A stretch of DNA of 31,847 nt from positions 5,512-37,358 of the forward strand of contig QXVZ01003689.1 in assembly GCA_008931825.1 (NCBI GenBank). Reading direction: 5' to 3'. Numbering within the stretch: position 1 is the first letter of the stretch; every line of letters starts with the position of its first letter. This document shows positions 10,423 through 31,847 of the stretch, in pieces. A program made the translations under genes and the position numbers. Below the pieces are notes generated by a model. It saw only the letters and a list, made by a program, of their open reading frames with translations. It was not told the origin of the DNA and did not search any database. Source of the DNA: Phallusia fumigata (Eukaryota; Chordata; Ascidiacea; Phlebobranchia; Ascidiidae).

Positions 10423-11151
10423 TTACTCCTCCCATGGGTCTCGTCTGTACATCAATTCACTCTGATATCGTGACATATGAGATGGAAATGGCGGACGGAG
10501 TAAAGTTTGGCGATCAGGTGAAAGTGTCTTGGTCTCAACAAAACCCCGTTTTTCTCCATGGGTTAAACGCTCCCGCTTTTCAAGAAACAAGCTTTCGTCG
10601 TGCGGACCAGGGTAAATTCCAGCAAGTTTTGCATTCTGCCATAAATAAATCAAATGTGGTAATCATGATACAACAAGGATAAGATCTGAACGCCGCAGTA
10701 TGTAAAATGCTATGTGCACACTTTTTTGGTGTTGCATACAAATCTCGGTTCGGGGTCTTGTGTGAAACTTCGAAATTACATGGTGCGATTCCTCAAAACA
10801 ACTATAACCAACATATAAATAAAACCAACAATAGTTCTTAGGTAAACTTATTAAGCAATAAATATTTGTTTCCCGAAAACTGAAGATAAAAATAGAACGA
10901 ACGAATAAGTTTTACCTGTATTAATCTGTTCCTATTCACCATATCAGTTTTCCATTCCGGTACGTAACACTTCGGAATGACGGGATGAAGTCGTGAGAAG
11001 TTTGGGATGTGCTGAATAATCGCCTTGTTTTGGGCGCTGCAAAATAACTTAATTATACTGACTGTAATTGTAATAGGCAATCATTGATAAATACAATTTT
11101 AAAACTACTTTACACTTACTGATATTTATCTCCAGTTTCTTGTGCACTCAT
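10423..11151 (-). CDS. Unrecognised 121-residue protein, three exons
   Basis: Exons: 11151-11120 (MSAQETGDKY plus two bases), 11036-10916 (starts AQNKAIIQHIPNFSRL, ends RNRLIQ) and 10635-10423 (starts NAKLAGIYPGP, ends RRDPWEE, stop). Donors are GTAAGT and GTAAAA, acceptors are TTGCAG and GGCAG, and phases 2 and 0 join without a break. There is no signal peptide, membrane segment or known catalytic motif. The protein is basic and rich in Pro, Tyr and Arg, with RQTLLRPPFPSHMSRYQSEL near the C-terminus. Short proteins of this style are common among ciliary microtubule-inner proteins, which is inference from composition only. The frame on the opposite strand over exon 3 (10383-10682) is its shadow. 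Confidence 0.75.
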
Positions 11152-12752
11152 TATACACGGTTAAATTAAACCGGGGAAAAGCGTATTGACACTACAATCG
11201 AAAACGTAAGTTTGCATTGCATGGTTTGTGTGTGTAATGTTAAATGTGTTTGTTACGTCATATTCGGTGAAATGGATATCAAAAAATTAAAAAGATAGGA
11301 AAGCAGTTTGGGATAAACATGTTTAAAAAAATTTATTCTGGACAAAAGGTAAGTGATATTAAAACTGCTAACAGGTTTTGTTGTAGGTTTGTTTTGTTAA
11401 GTTTTAAACGGTCAGATTTATAGTTACGTACTCACATGTCTGTTTGAGCTGCTCTCTCCATCATAAAATTTGGCAAATCTTGTTTATACTATTAAACCTG
11501 ATTTTATGTAGCTACAACATAAAATGGTCAAAGTTATATTAGCAACAGCTCTGCCGCGTGTGTGGGACCAACCTTACAATGGCGGCGATTAAGTTTTTTC
11601 GCAGGTTTGTCACAAGACTTGCGTCATAACGTTCGGCTTCTGTGTACCCACATACTCCTAAATCTGTTCGCTGATAAAATAAAAAGGTTACTGTTCCAGA
11701 CATGCCCATACCTTGAAACTTTATTTCATCACAAGGTCGTATCTGTTGTTGAACAAAACCATTCGATTGTAAGAACGGTGTTTCGATTGTTTCTTGGTTG
11801 TGATATTTAGCAAATCGAGTTTTGTCGTAGCTAATTGATGCTCAATAATTTGACAGACTATTGTCAAAGCCCCACATTATTTGCTTTTTTTAGTGTGGAA
11901 AAAATAACTTTGCTGGCAGGTTAACTTAGGTAGCGGGCATAAAGTTACGCCTAACTTTGCAAATGGCTCCTGCATCTTCAATATAACCTTTGTCTATTCA
12001 TAATCATTTGACGGTAACCAACAATTAAAAACATGTTACACCTCACAATGACGCCGTTAAGTTTAACCTTGCAAAGTACTTAGTTTAAACTTCCTTCAGC
12101 TATCAGCTATGAGGGGAGAATGTGGGGGTGCACACCTCTTGACCTAGCTATAGAAGTACGTGGTCACGTGATCAAAACAATTGATTCGTATGTGCTCAAA
12201 TAACGTCGCGACAATAGCCTTATGTGACGTGACAATGAGGCGGGCAAATGTCGAATGAATTTTAGGACATGGAGGTTGTACAATGTTTATTTTCGTTCGA
12301 ACAATACCCAGATAATACCATGCGTATCAAAAGTGGTTCTGATGCGTAAGGTTGATGTGTGTGGAGTATTTTCGTATTATTAGACAGGTTTTGCAAATTT
12401 TTGCAAGCAATGTAATTCGTGCTGCCTGTTGGAAATTTGTGATGTTTAATTTTCATCTCTGTTGTGCAAGTCTTTGGGATTAACTGTCAAGCTTAATTTT
12501 GAAACCCCCTATTCTCCAGTATGGACTCACGAAAAAGAATGTTTTATGATGGAGTAATGGTACTTGCAGTGACATCTTGCTTGGTAAGCATGTCAAATTT
12601 AGAGATGTCCTGTTTGCAGCAGCAAATTTCAAACAACGTTAAAAGATTGTTGCAAAAGTTTTATTCTGAATGTTTTTTTCTTTTTGCTCAGATTTTTGTA
12701 CAATTATAGGCAAATTGTGACGTCACCGACAGTATTAAAGAAATCTGGCGCC
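11152..12752. other. Intergenic region between divergent genes
   Basis: This 1.6 kb separates the start codons of the minus-strand 121-residue gene and the plus-strand gene, so it should hold both promoters. The short plus-strand frames at 11562 and 12521 have no domain, no good splice sites and no family resemblance. Some CpG-richer patches occur near 12120-12250 and 12715-12800. No TATA box or repeat was assigned. Confidence 0.4.
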
Positions 12753-15700
12753 ATGAACTCAATGTCTGACGTCGTGGCGTTGAAGCGGGTTGACATGGAA
12801 ACGATTCAGCGGGAAAAGTAAGCAATTACCTAAATATCAATCCGAGTTAAAAGATATGCGAAGTTTTACAAACAAACCTGGTTTGCAAAACATCAATTTT
12901 AGGCTAGAATCAAACAAACTGCTTACGGCAACTTCGCAATCAGCGGTAAAGCTGTATTGTCGTTACCTATATTGAGCTTTATGCTGAGGTTTGTTCGTAA
13001 AATGCGCATAGGTAAAAGTACACTGACTTGCTTTTATCTGTAAAACAAACATTTTTTGGTCCAAAAACTCGAAATAGAACCGCCATTCGCCGATTCTTTA
13101 TTTCTTTCTTAAATTACAGACGCGCCTTGGTCCCGATTACTCCGCGACTTGTAACGTGGAACGTAAACAATGAGAGACCGAACGTTTATTTCCCAAATAT
13201 CGTAAGTAGAAAACATCTCCTTCACCAGTTACTCAGATATTTTTTCACGTGGCTTTCTGCAACTTGTCTAATGGATAGCAAGACAGAGATGTGTTTGCAA
13301 GGTTGTGGTTCTAATCCTGTCTTGAACGCTTGTACTTCCCTAATCTCAAGCGGTTCGCTCCAGTGGGACCCGATTGGTCTGAGCGTAACGCCTTCGGGCG
13401 TTCTTTGGCCCACCAACAATAAAAATAAAACAAACAACAACTTTGACGGTATACAATATCGCGTACGGAAAACACAGTTTTCGAAATAAGCTTCCAATTT
13501 TATACACGACTTTAAAATAATTTTTTTGCAGAACCGCAGCTACATAGCAGATATGACGTACATTCCTGGTAACTTTATCAACCGGCGTTGCCACAGCAAC
13601 AGCATCAACCGAGAAGCGTCGTGGACACCGTATACTTCAACTAAACATCATCCAGTGCAGGAGGTCGGCGAGGGTAAGTTGAAAACAGCCGTACATATGA
13701 GTTGTTAAATTTCTTCAAGCGTGCTGGAGATGGTTATTGCAATATGGTCGGGGACGATCGCGGTAACTTTAGGGTTCATACTCACAATACCAAGCGGTCT
13801 ATAACTCTTGTGCTATTTAGCGAAATATTTGAACTAAAAATTTGCAATAACACATTTACTTGACTAAAAAAATATTAAATATTAACAAAGAACAAGTTGC
13901 GTAAGTGTCACTTTGAATATTATGTTGTAATGAAATGTTTTGATCCAATAGAGGAACCTGGCGATCAGGAAGACGAACAGCGTCTTCCATCCCTGACAGA
14001 TCCGATCCAACACCCTTCGCTGAGGATCACCAAAGCACTTGGTTTGTTGAAGATGGAATACAAGCATCCACTGTCGATGTATGAAGACGCGCTTAACAAC
14101 ATGTATTCAAGGTAGAGCTTGTGGTTAAATTTCTTTTAGTTTGTTACATTTTATCATCGCTCCACCATGTAAGCAGTCGACTTTAGCGCATTAAAACACA
14201 AACTGGTTTTCCTGCCATCAGATATGCACAACATCGTTACTCAACTGGGGACTATAGCACAGGAGTGCGAGATCCGACTTTGCCGCGGCAATACCACAAC
14301 GCTGCACCGTATGGGATTTATTGGTATCAGGAGAGACCCGGAATAGCAGGAAAGGAATGGGGTAACTTCCGTTACAATTAACAAAAATTGTTACGACATA
14401 CTTAAAGCAGACATTCACTCGGGGCTGCTAGGCGTTCAATTAGCTTGTCAAAATCAATCTGTAACTGCGTAGGCGTAACCTAATTATGTTTGATTTATCA
14501 CGTAACAAGAACAACAACTCTTCTGCCATCTACGATAGTTTACTACAATGAAGTTATAAGCCTACACTCAATACCGGTCCTAATCTGTAGACAACCTTCT
14601 TGTTTAACAAGAACAACAGATCAAAACAAAGTTAAATAATAATGGGGAGACCTTGACATTTTATTAATACCGCATCACCGAAACCTCGTTAAAATTGGTT
14701 TTTAAGGGTTTATAGTCCGGTTGGGAGGTTTCTGCAACAAAAATCAGGGTTGGCAACTTTTTAATCATAAGTTCAACAAGGTATCAGCTGGCCATACTAA
14801 TTTTGCACTTCTATTCCGTCCCCTTCACTGTTTATGATGTTATCAAAACATGCAGTTTTAATGAGATTATCTCCTTATTTGGCTATAGATTAATTGTAAC
14901 GACAGTAGTAACTGTTTATGGCGAAAAAATCATAGAAGTACAATTTCTCATGAGTAGGCAGACACTTCACACTTTACAGTGTGGTATAGCAAACAAATTT
15001 CTGTTAAATTTCAGCTTGATTTCCACAAGTTGAATGACGGTCAAGTCGTACCGAGTAAATGCCTGTTTTGTGCTTAAAGCAGCGGTTCAGTACCAACCGC
15101 TGGGCTGCGTATGTCGTAAAACCTGTCAATCACTAGGCGTTGTACAATTTTGGATTTAGGATGCAAACAAATATAGTACTGACCTACTCAATATGGCAGC
15201 AAAGTTGGACCAATTTTAAAACGATTGATTATAGTTGTACTTGTGTACTGTCTTCTAAATCAGTGGTTCCCAATCTTTTTCGACTGGTGATACTGATTTC
15301 AAATATCTTGCGACCCGACCAAGCATTTTTTTCTAAACAACAAGATCAATGAAATTGCGTTTTTACAGTATATCATTTATTTGCATTCACTTTTGCTCGA
15401 TGAGACGGCTGGCTTTACAACCTCGTGTCCTTAACCTAAGGATTTCATTGTGGATGAAAATAATTACTGAGACGTTTCAATGACAATGACTGTACAGTTA
15501 GCTATGGGCACATAGCCTACCGATAATCGTACCTGACAAGACATGAGATGCAGGCCAAACCAGTTGTAACCGGTGTGTGATAAAAAGTTCTAAAAATATC
15601 GCAGATCTGTCTGCGTTTGTAAAAATATCACATATCTGTCGCGACTCCCAGAAAACCTCCCTGCGACCCCTTTTGGGGTCGCGAACCCCAGGTTGGGAAC

Positions 15701-17364
15701 CACTGAACTAAATATTTCTGCTGTTGTGTAACAAAGAAGTGGTTTGCACTTGCCCGACTGCTGTCAGTAGGCAGGCGTTCTATTCAGTGTTGTTGGATAA
15801 ATGTAAAACAAATGAATTTCAGCAATGAGCACAAAAACATTTCATTCACCCTTCGTTTACCCCTTCTCATTTATTCACCCCTCCAAAAATTTTATTTACC
15901 AGGTTAAGTAGCACTGATCTAGATAGTGGTTGATCTAAATAATATCACCTTGATTTACCACATTACCAACCCAGCGGTATAACAACTCCTTAAAAACAAG
16001 GAGAAATTCTTAACACAGTCGAATCTAACCTAGCGCACTGAATACCAGGGTTGTCAGATAAAAATTTCAATAAAAAGCCAAACAAAATTTAAATACATTT
16101 TTTACGCTCAATTCACATATAAAGCTCAAATAATTTATAAAAACAGCTCAAGGTGTTACTACTCACAGAAAATAAACGATTTTTTACAGCTGAATGTAAC
16201 AAACGCATTTCGGTTACCACTACGCAATCACTGCTTGATTTTAACAACCGAATGGGCTGCCATAAGCAGTATGTTCTGTATGTGGAGCGGTGGTGGAATA
16301 TTAGTTGCTTGGTTGCGTCTATCGTAAAACATGGTAATCCTTCCCTAGAGGTGGTGGAGTGTTACGTTAACGATACCTGCAACTATGTAGTAACGATCTA
16401 TTATCTATACTGACCATATGCCCCCTCTTGCCCCTACATGCCGACGCCCATGGTGCATGCAAACAAAAAAATTAACATTTGGTGTTAAAAAGATAAAAAA
16501 TGGGAGAATCCAATCAAGTCACAAAAAATTTGTAAATACTTTACACTGTACCAACTATCAAAATAGAAAAGGTAATTACTTAATTAAATCGTAGAATATT
16601 GTTTAGTATTCTATGATTAAATATTACTGGGCCGACTTAAATTTTAAAAATTTAACGTTTTGGGGCCTTTGGGCCGACTAATGGGTGAACTGAGATAAAA
16701 AGTTGTCAGTGCACAATTTCAGATACCCATTTATCAGGTGTTTAAACGACTATTTCCAGGATTTTTTAAAAATTTTTACGTTTTAGCAGGCTGTAGGTGA
16801 CCCGATGGGTCAATGGAGTCAAAAATAGCAGTGCACAACTTCAGAACACGTGTCTATCAAACGTTAAACAGAAAAAACGAGTGAAACTATACGAATGGCA
16901 GTACGGTACGCCCTTCGTAAAGTACGTAAAAACCAATACGCACTGCCATAAAACAGTACGGTGGTACGTCTACGCACAGCTCAATACGTAACGTGCTGCA
17001 CTACCATGTTTGCTGACATGAAAGGGGACCCATATATAATGGAAATTCCATGCATGAAAAACCAACATTTACTGGGTACTACTGTATGTGGATATGGCGT
17101 GTTTGTTGTTTCAGTGACAAACCGATGGAGGATGTGGAGCGGGGGAAGCCCTTCGAGCCCCGAATGATGCTTTACGAGAAAGACAGTATTACCATCGAAC
17201 GATATGAATTACACAATACGAATTTTTTCTGGTTTATTGTCTCGAGTTTGTTACGTCACAACATTATTAGACACAAAGTTGTACACAGAATATTTTTTAT
17301 AAACGTTCTGGGCCAGGAAAAAAGAAGTTGTAGAAAGAAGTTTCAACAAAATCAACATGGGTGA
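12753..17364 (+). CDS. Unrecognised multi-exon gene, possible ciliary/sperm protein
   Basis: Exons: 12753-12817 (MNSMSDVVALKRVDMETIQRE), 13120-13201, 13532-13673, 13952-14111 and 14222-14361. All five join in phase for 196 residues. The likely last exon, 17115-17364, follows a clean TTGTTTCAG acceptor, reads DKPMEDVERGKPFEPRMMLY and stops at 17362-17364. Exon 5 ends in phase 1 while this frame needs phase 2, so a connecting exon in 14362-17114 is missing or unseen. Joining directly would give a stop after about 17 codons. The protein is rich in Tyr, Pro, Arg and Gln (e.g. PYGIYWYQERPGIAGKEW) and no domain is recognised. A plus-strand AATAAA lies at 17669. Exons 1-5 are well supported, the end less so. 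Confidence 0.65.
13237..13440 (+). mobile_element. Candidate tRNA-derived SINE
   Basis: It lies in the intron between exons 2 and 3 of the plus-strand gene. It has a D-arm-like hairpin (GTCT...AGAC around TAATGGATAGC) and a box-B-like GGTTCTAATCC, one base from the tRNA consensus. A non-tRNA body and an A-rich tail (aataaaaataaaacaaac) follow near 13418-13436. The tRNA part is too degenerate to be a functional gene. Confidence 0.5.
13587..13600. promoter_or_regulatory. Perfect X-box-like motif (RFX site), inside a coding exon
   Basis: GTTGCCACAGCAAC fits the RFX X-box pattern GTNRCC-N(0-3)-RGYAAC in full. It lies within exon 3 of the plus-strand gene. A near match, GTTGACATGGAAAC, lies at 12789-12802 in exon 1. 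RFX factors drive ciliary genes, but both sites are coding and may be chance. Confidence 0.3.
15261..15705. mobile_element. Non-autonomous hAT element
   Basis: The ends are the classic hAT inverted repeat CAGTGGTTCCCAA and TTGGGAACCACTG. The flanks TTCTAAAT and AACTAAAT resemble an 8-bp target duplication with two mismatches. Near the right end is a GCGACCCC...GGGGTCGC palindrome. There is no transposase frame in 445 bp. It lies in the last intron of the plus-strand gene. Confidence 0.8.
16204..16417. repeat. Dispersed repeat, related to 30757-30985
   Basis: It shares catttcggttaccact, a cagcttgattt-like block, a gtggt-gggctg-gtctatc block and the final ctatactgaccat with the copy at 30757-30985. 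A more decayed fragment (aaccgctgggctgcg) lies near 15080-15110. The family is unknown and has no coding frame. Confidence 0.65.
16640..17040. repeat. Diverged copy of the satellite-bearing family with an insertion near its right end
   Basis: Two 'ttgtcagtgcacaa(t/c)ttcaga' segments (16695 and about 16828) match one near 3313. The right end aggggacccatatataat is at 17023-17040. Between gagtgaaac (about 16880) and this end lies a ~140-bp stretch rich in TACG steps that other copies lack, so it may be a further insertion. Confidence 0.5.
17234..17239 (-). terminator. Candidate poly(A) signal of the p66 gene
   Basis: TTTATT on the plus strand reads AATAAA on the minus strand, 265 bp past the p66 stop codon. 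It lies inside the last exon of the convergent plus-strand gene, so the two transcripts would overlap at their 3' ends. Confidence 0.4.
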
Positions 17365-17503
17365 AATGTGTGTGCAGACCATTTCGCACAACTTGTTGCG
17401 TCATCCACAAACGTCCGTTTTACCTTAAACATGGCCTTAGTCGTTTTAATAGGTTTATGACGTCAAGTTACATCACGATTGACAGAATTGCGACGTTTAA
17501 AAC

Positions 17504-29419
<11,916 letters not shown>

Positions 29420-29623
29420 AAAATTTACAAAATTCTAGATAAATAAATTGAAAATAGTTGTTATTAATATGATTAAGAGCATCCAGTCATTCGTTTGAAA
29501 TCTTCCCAAAATACTAATACATATGGAATCATAACTGAAGAAGTGGCACGTAGGCACTGAGTTTTGCAAAATACAAGGTGGCAGATCTACGTCACAGCGC
29601 CAAGTATGATACAACAACAAGAA

Positions 29624-29809
29624 TCATGTTATACCAGTGAGATAACTTGCTATAGCATCTCCTTGGTCTTTATTCACTTTGCTCATAAAAAGTTTCATCA
29701 CAAGCCATACTAAACTGGTGCACTGCAGCTTTGATACTGCTTGGTTGTAGCTTAACATGTGTTCATCAAGAACATTTTGATGACGTGTTTCACTATTTAG
29801 CAATGGCAT
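29624..29809 (-). other. Short minus-strand frame of uncertain status
   Basis: A 61-codon frame has a fairly protein-like first half (NSETRHQNVLDEHMLSYNQA) and a hydrophobic second half. An overlapping frame reads KLQPSSIKAAVHQFSMACDE, so a frameshifted or spliced remnant is possible. No splice sites place it convincingly in p66. The same DNA on the plus strand also has an open frame (29731-29925). Confidence 0.25.
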
Positions 29810-29897
29810 GTTTGCGTCAAATATTGTGGTTTCTTTTGATCATATCTACAGTTTTTCCTTATTTTGACATAACAATGGTTGATGATTCACCAGTAAA

Positions 29898-30138
29898 CAT
29901 TCGCAGGTGTGATGCCATGCCATAACAACGTAAAATGCCAAACCTGTTTACTATCTTTGAATGAATAGTTTTGACACCTTATGAATACACTTATTACGTC
30001 CCTGTTCAGTGCAAATANCATTCGCAGGTGTGATGCCATGCCATAACAACGTAAAATGCCAAACCTGTTTACTATCTTTGAATGAATAGTTTTGACACCT
30101 TATGAATACACTTATTACGTCCCTGTTCAGTGCAAATA
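29898..30138. repeat. 120-bp direct duplication around N at 30018
   Basis: 29898-30017 and 30019-30138 appear identical from cattcgcaggtg to agtgcaaata. The N lies exactly between them. This is most simply a contig-end overlap that was not merged. Confidence 0.92.
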
Positions 30139-30179
30139 ATGGCGAACTTGTACAAGATTGTTACAAACCGATCAAAAAA

Positions 30180-30236
30180 TCCTGGGTGGTGGCCACCGAG
30201 CCTGAAAAACCCAAGGTGTCCGTGCCACCCCGCCTA
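30180..30236. repeat. Fragment of the GGGGTGGC/CCTATG element type
   Basis: GGGTGGTGGCCACC, a short spacer, then GCCACCCCGCCTATG recall the interior and right end of the element at 5363-5764. Only this short piece is present. Confidence 0.5.
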
Positions 30237-30442
30237 TGAAGTGACATTTATTACACTACCATTTCATATATATACAATACGACTTCTAACTGATATTTTC
30301 CGCATACACCATTTATGTTTATTACATTGAATACTTATTTAATACCCACAATACATTATGTCCTTAAATTCCTATGCGTTTTACAATATATTTGTTTCTA
30401 CAAGCATAGTTGTTGGTAGTGTTGTTAATAGTGCGTGATCAG

Positions 30443-30604
30443 TTTTTGATTCAGATCGAAAAATATAAACAAAAAGTAATGAACACCATTCTAAATTCCA
30501 ACGAAACCATTGAAAACACCACGCAATTACAATCTGTATGTCAAAAGTATGATTTAAACCCCATAGCCACACTAATAAATAAATTGAACTTCAGTAACCT
30601 TTGA
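30443..30604 (+). CDS. Possible terminal exon of an incomplete plus-strand gene
   Basis: After an AG at 30441-30442 (or at 30453-30454) an open frame reads FLIQIEKYKQKVMNTIL and continues to NKLNFSNL and a stop at 30602-30604. Composition (Lys, Asn, Gln, Glu, Thr) and a predicted helical character look more protein-like than the surrounding DNA. No family is recognised. Upstream exons are not established: candidates near 29840-29905 and 30130 straddle the duplicated contig join, so they may be missing from the assembly. It could be a chance frame. Confidence 0.3.
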   Translation, partial: FLIQIEKYKQKVMNTILNSNETIENTTQLQSVCQKYDLNPIATLINKLNFSNL

Positions 30605-30756
30605 CCAAGCTGTAGCAAACAGGACTACAAACTCTAAATGACCTTTTCCAATGCAGTTTCAGCGATGCGCTTACAAACTCAACAAGACTGTTTCGCCTTT
30701 TGACAAACTAAACATAAGCTTACATGCTGCACCATCTTTTACAGTTTGTTGCCAAT

Positions 30757-30985
30757 GCATTTCGGTTACCACTTTGCAGTCACAGCTTGATTTTCATTAA
30801 CCTAATGGGTACCAAGCATCATCAAGCAGCATGAGAGAAAGTCTGTCTTAGATGTAAAGTAGTGGTGTATTATCAGCCACTGGGCTGTGTCTATCATAGG
30901 GTATGGTAGTCACTCTCTCTGTGTTGGAACTTGGAAGGTGTTACATGATACATACAACCAAATACTAATGATCTATACTGACCAT
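30757..30985. repeat. Dispersed repeat, related to 16204-16417
   Basis: It has the same order of blocks as the copy at 16204: gcatttcggttaccact, cagcttgattt, agtggtg...gggctgtgtctatc and atctatactgaccat. A further partial match (cagcttgattgg) follows near 31100. Confidence 0.65.
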
Positions 30986-31847
30986 GTAGTAGGCAAGGAG
31001 AAGGGCTAATAATCAAAACAACTAAATAAAGTTGCTGTGACACACAGTCTTCTGCATCGTAACACAGCAAACATATTGAGGTTACTACTATGCAATTACA
31101 GCTTGATTGGCCACCCTAAATAAACAACAGTTTATGTGTAAGAGGTAGCAAATAAATCAGTCGTAAACCTATCAATTACTCTCTTTGTGTCACATCATTT
31201 TGCGTTTGGACAGTCAGTGTTCAAACGCATATTTGGGCTGTAAGGGTAAACACTTGGCTGATCAGGTTGAAATTTTATACATCCAATAAAAGCATCTTAT
31301 ATGTGAATTTCTAGATTTGAATTATATACATTTGGATTAGTATGCCGTTAATGCACCAAAATGGCTTGTTCTCTAGTCTAAATTGAAACTATTTGGACAA
31401 TATTTAATAACTTGACCAATCTTGGGGGGCTGGTTATGGGATAACCGCCGAGCCTTAAAGGTCAAGTAAAGTAATGGCTATACACCCAATTTACAGTCTT
31501 TAAAAATGAAGTCAAATTTGGACAATGCTTTGTTAAGCTTTTATTTCTTTCAAGATGTTGTGTGAAAACGGGTTTTGGCATTAGAAACATTCAATTGTCC
31601 CTGAACAAACTACCTAAACATTTTATTTTGGCCCAATTGAGTAGGCCCCTTCAACACAGTAGACAGTCGACTTGTTTCAATTCGTTCGCTGTCCACAAAC
31701 AAACAAACAAAGAACCTGAGCACTATTTTAATAATCCAACAGACCGAATCCATTCCGAGCAACTCTTATGTTTTTAGATTTCTATGCTCCGAGTCCGAAA
31801 CGCATATTTACGCAAGCAATGTTTTCTCTCATTCCTCCACGTTAAAA
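30986..31847. other. Non-coding end of the window with one degenerate satellite-family copy
   Basis: About 31330-31520 repeats a diverged form of the 128-bp unit (ttaatgcaccaaaatggcttg, cttggggggctgg). The frame at 31562-31777 has no recognisable domain or splice context. Nothing else is supported. Confidence 0.45.

Noticed and set aside
10383-10682. 99-codon plus-strand frame
   Set aside because: It lies opposite exon 3 of the minus-strand 121-residue gene, which has consensus splice sites and exact phase. The plus frame has no supported continuation.
13290-13330. Possible tRNA gene because of a box-B-like motif
   Set aside because: No full cloverleaf or acceptor stem can be drawn, and the motif has a mismatch. 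A tRNA-derived repeat fits better.
13028-13489. 153-codon plus-strand frame, the longest in the window
   Set aside because: Only 13120-13201 is an exon. The frame runs through flanking intron and into the SINE-like repeat, and good splice sites bound the exon.

Overview
The window looks like nuclear DNA of an invertebrate chordate, most likely an ascidian such as Ciona. It is AT-rich and its genes are split into many small exons by short, AT-rich introns. The best-conserved gene is a p66/GATAD2-type NuRD subunit, and the introns are full of short non-autonomous DNA transposons. No bacterial features, CRISPR arrays, rRNA genes or intact tRNA genes were seen. The species call is inference. Exons were built by eye from splice sites, reading phase and protein family resemblance.

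Layout. (1) 981-7362, minus: a sodium/chloride-dependent neurotransmitter or amino-acid transporter (SLC6). Nine exons give the N-terminus to TM4 and TM10 to the C-terminus. The exons for about TM5-TM9 are absent, and a single N at 3533 lies in that interval. (2) 7363-10422: non-coding, with an 0.86-kb inverted-repeat element that carries internal tandem repeats. (3) 10423-11151, minus: a complete three-exon gene for a 121-residue protein I do not recognise. (4) 12753-17364, plus: an unrecognised multi-exon gene, Tyr/Pro/Arg-rich in the style of small ciliary or sperm axonemal proteins. One connecting exon appears to be missing from the model. (5) 17504-29419, minus: a p66/GATAD2 gene. Fifteen exons join in perfect phase to 591 residues, with the MBD2-binding coiled coil, a GATA-type zinc finger and the conserved C-terminal tail. 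(6) 29420-31847: mostly repeats, plus a possible terminal exon of an incomplete plus-strand gene.

Assembly. N at 22638 separates two 1.58-kb copies, about 1.5-2% different, that both carry p66 exons 9 and 10. N at 30018 separates two apparently identical 120-bp copies. Both look like contig ends that overlap but were not merged (haplotypes in the first case), so the p66 exon duplication is probably not real.

Most unusual non-genic signal: a dispersed element family with matching ends (TTGGGTCCC at the left, GGGACCCATAAT at the right), a small hairpin at the right end and, in its longest copy, seven copies of a ~128-bp tandem repeat. A second, unrelated inverted-repeat element (7568-8428) has the same design with a ~110-bp repeat. 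hAT-like and pogo-like non-autonomous elements are also present, one of them nested inside an end of the first family.
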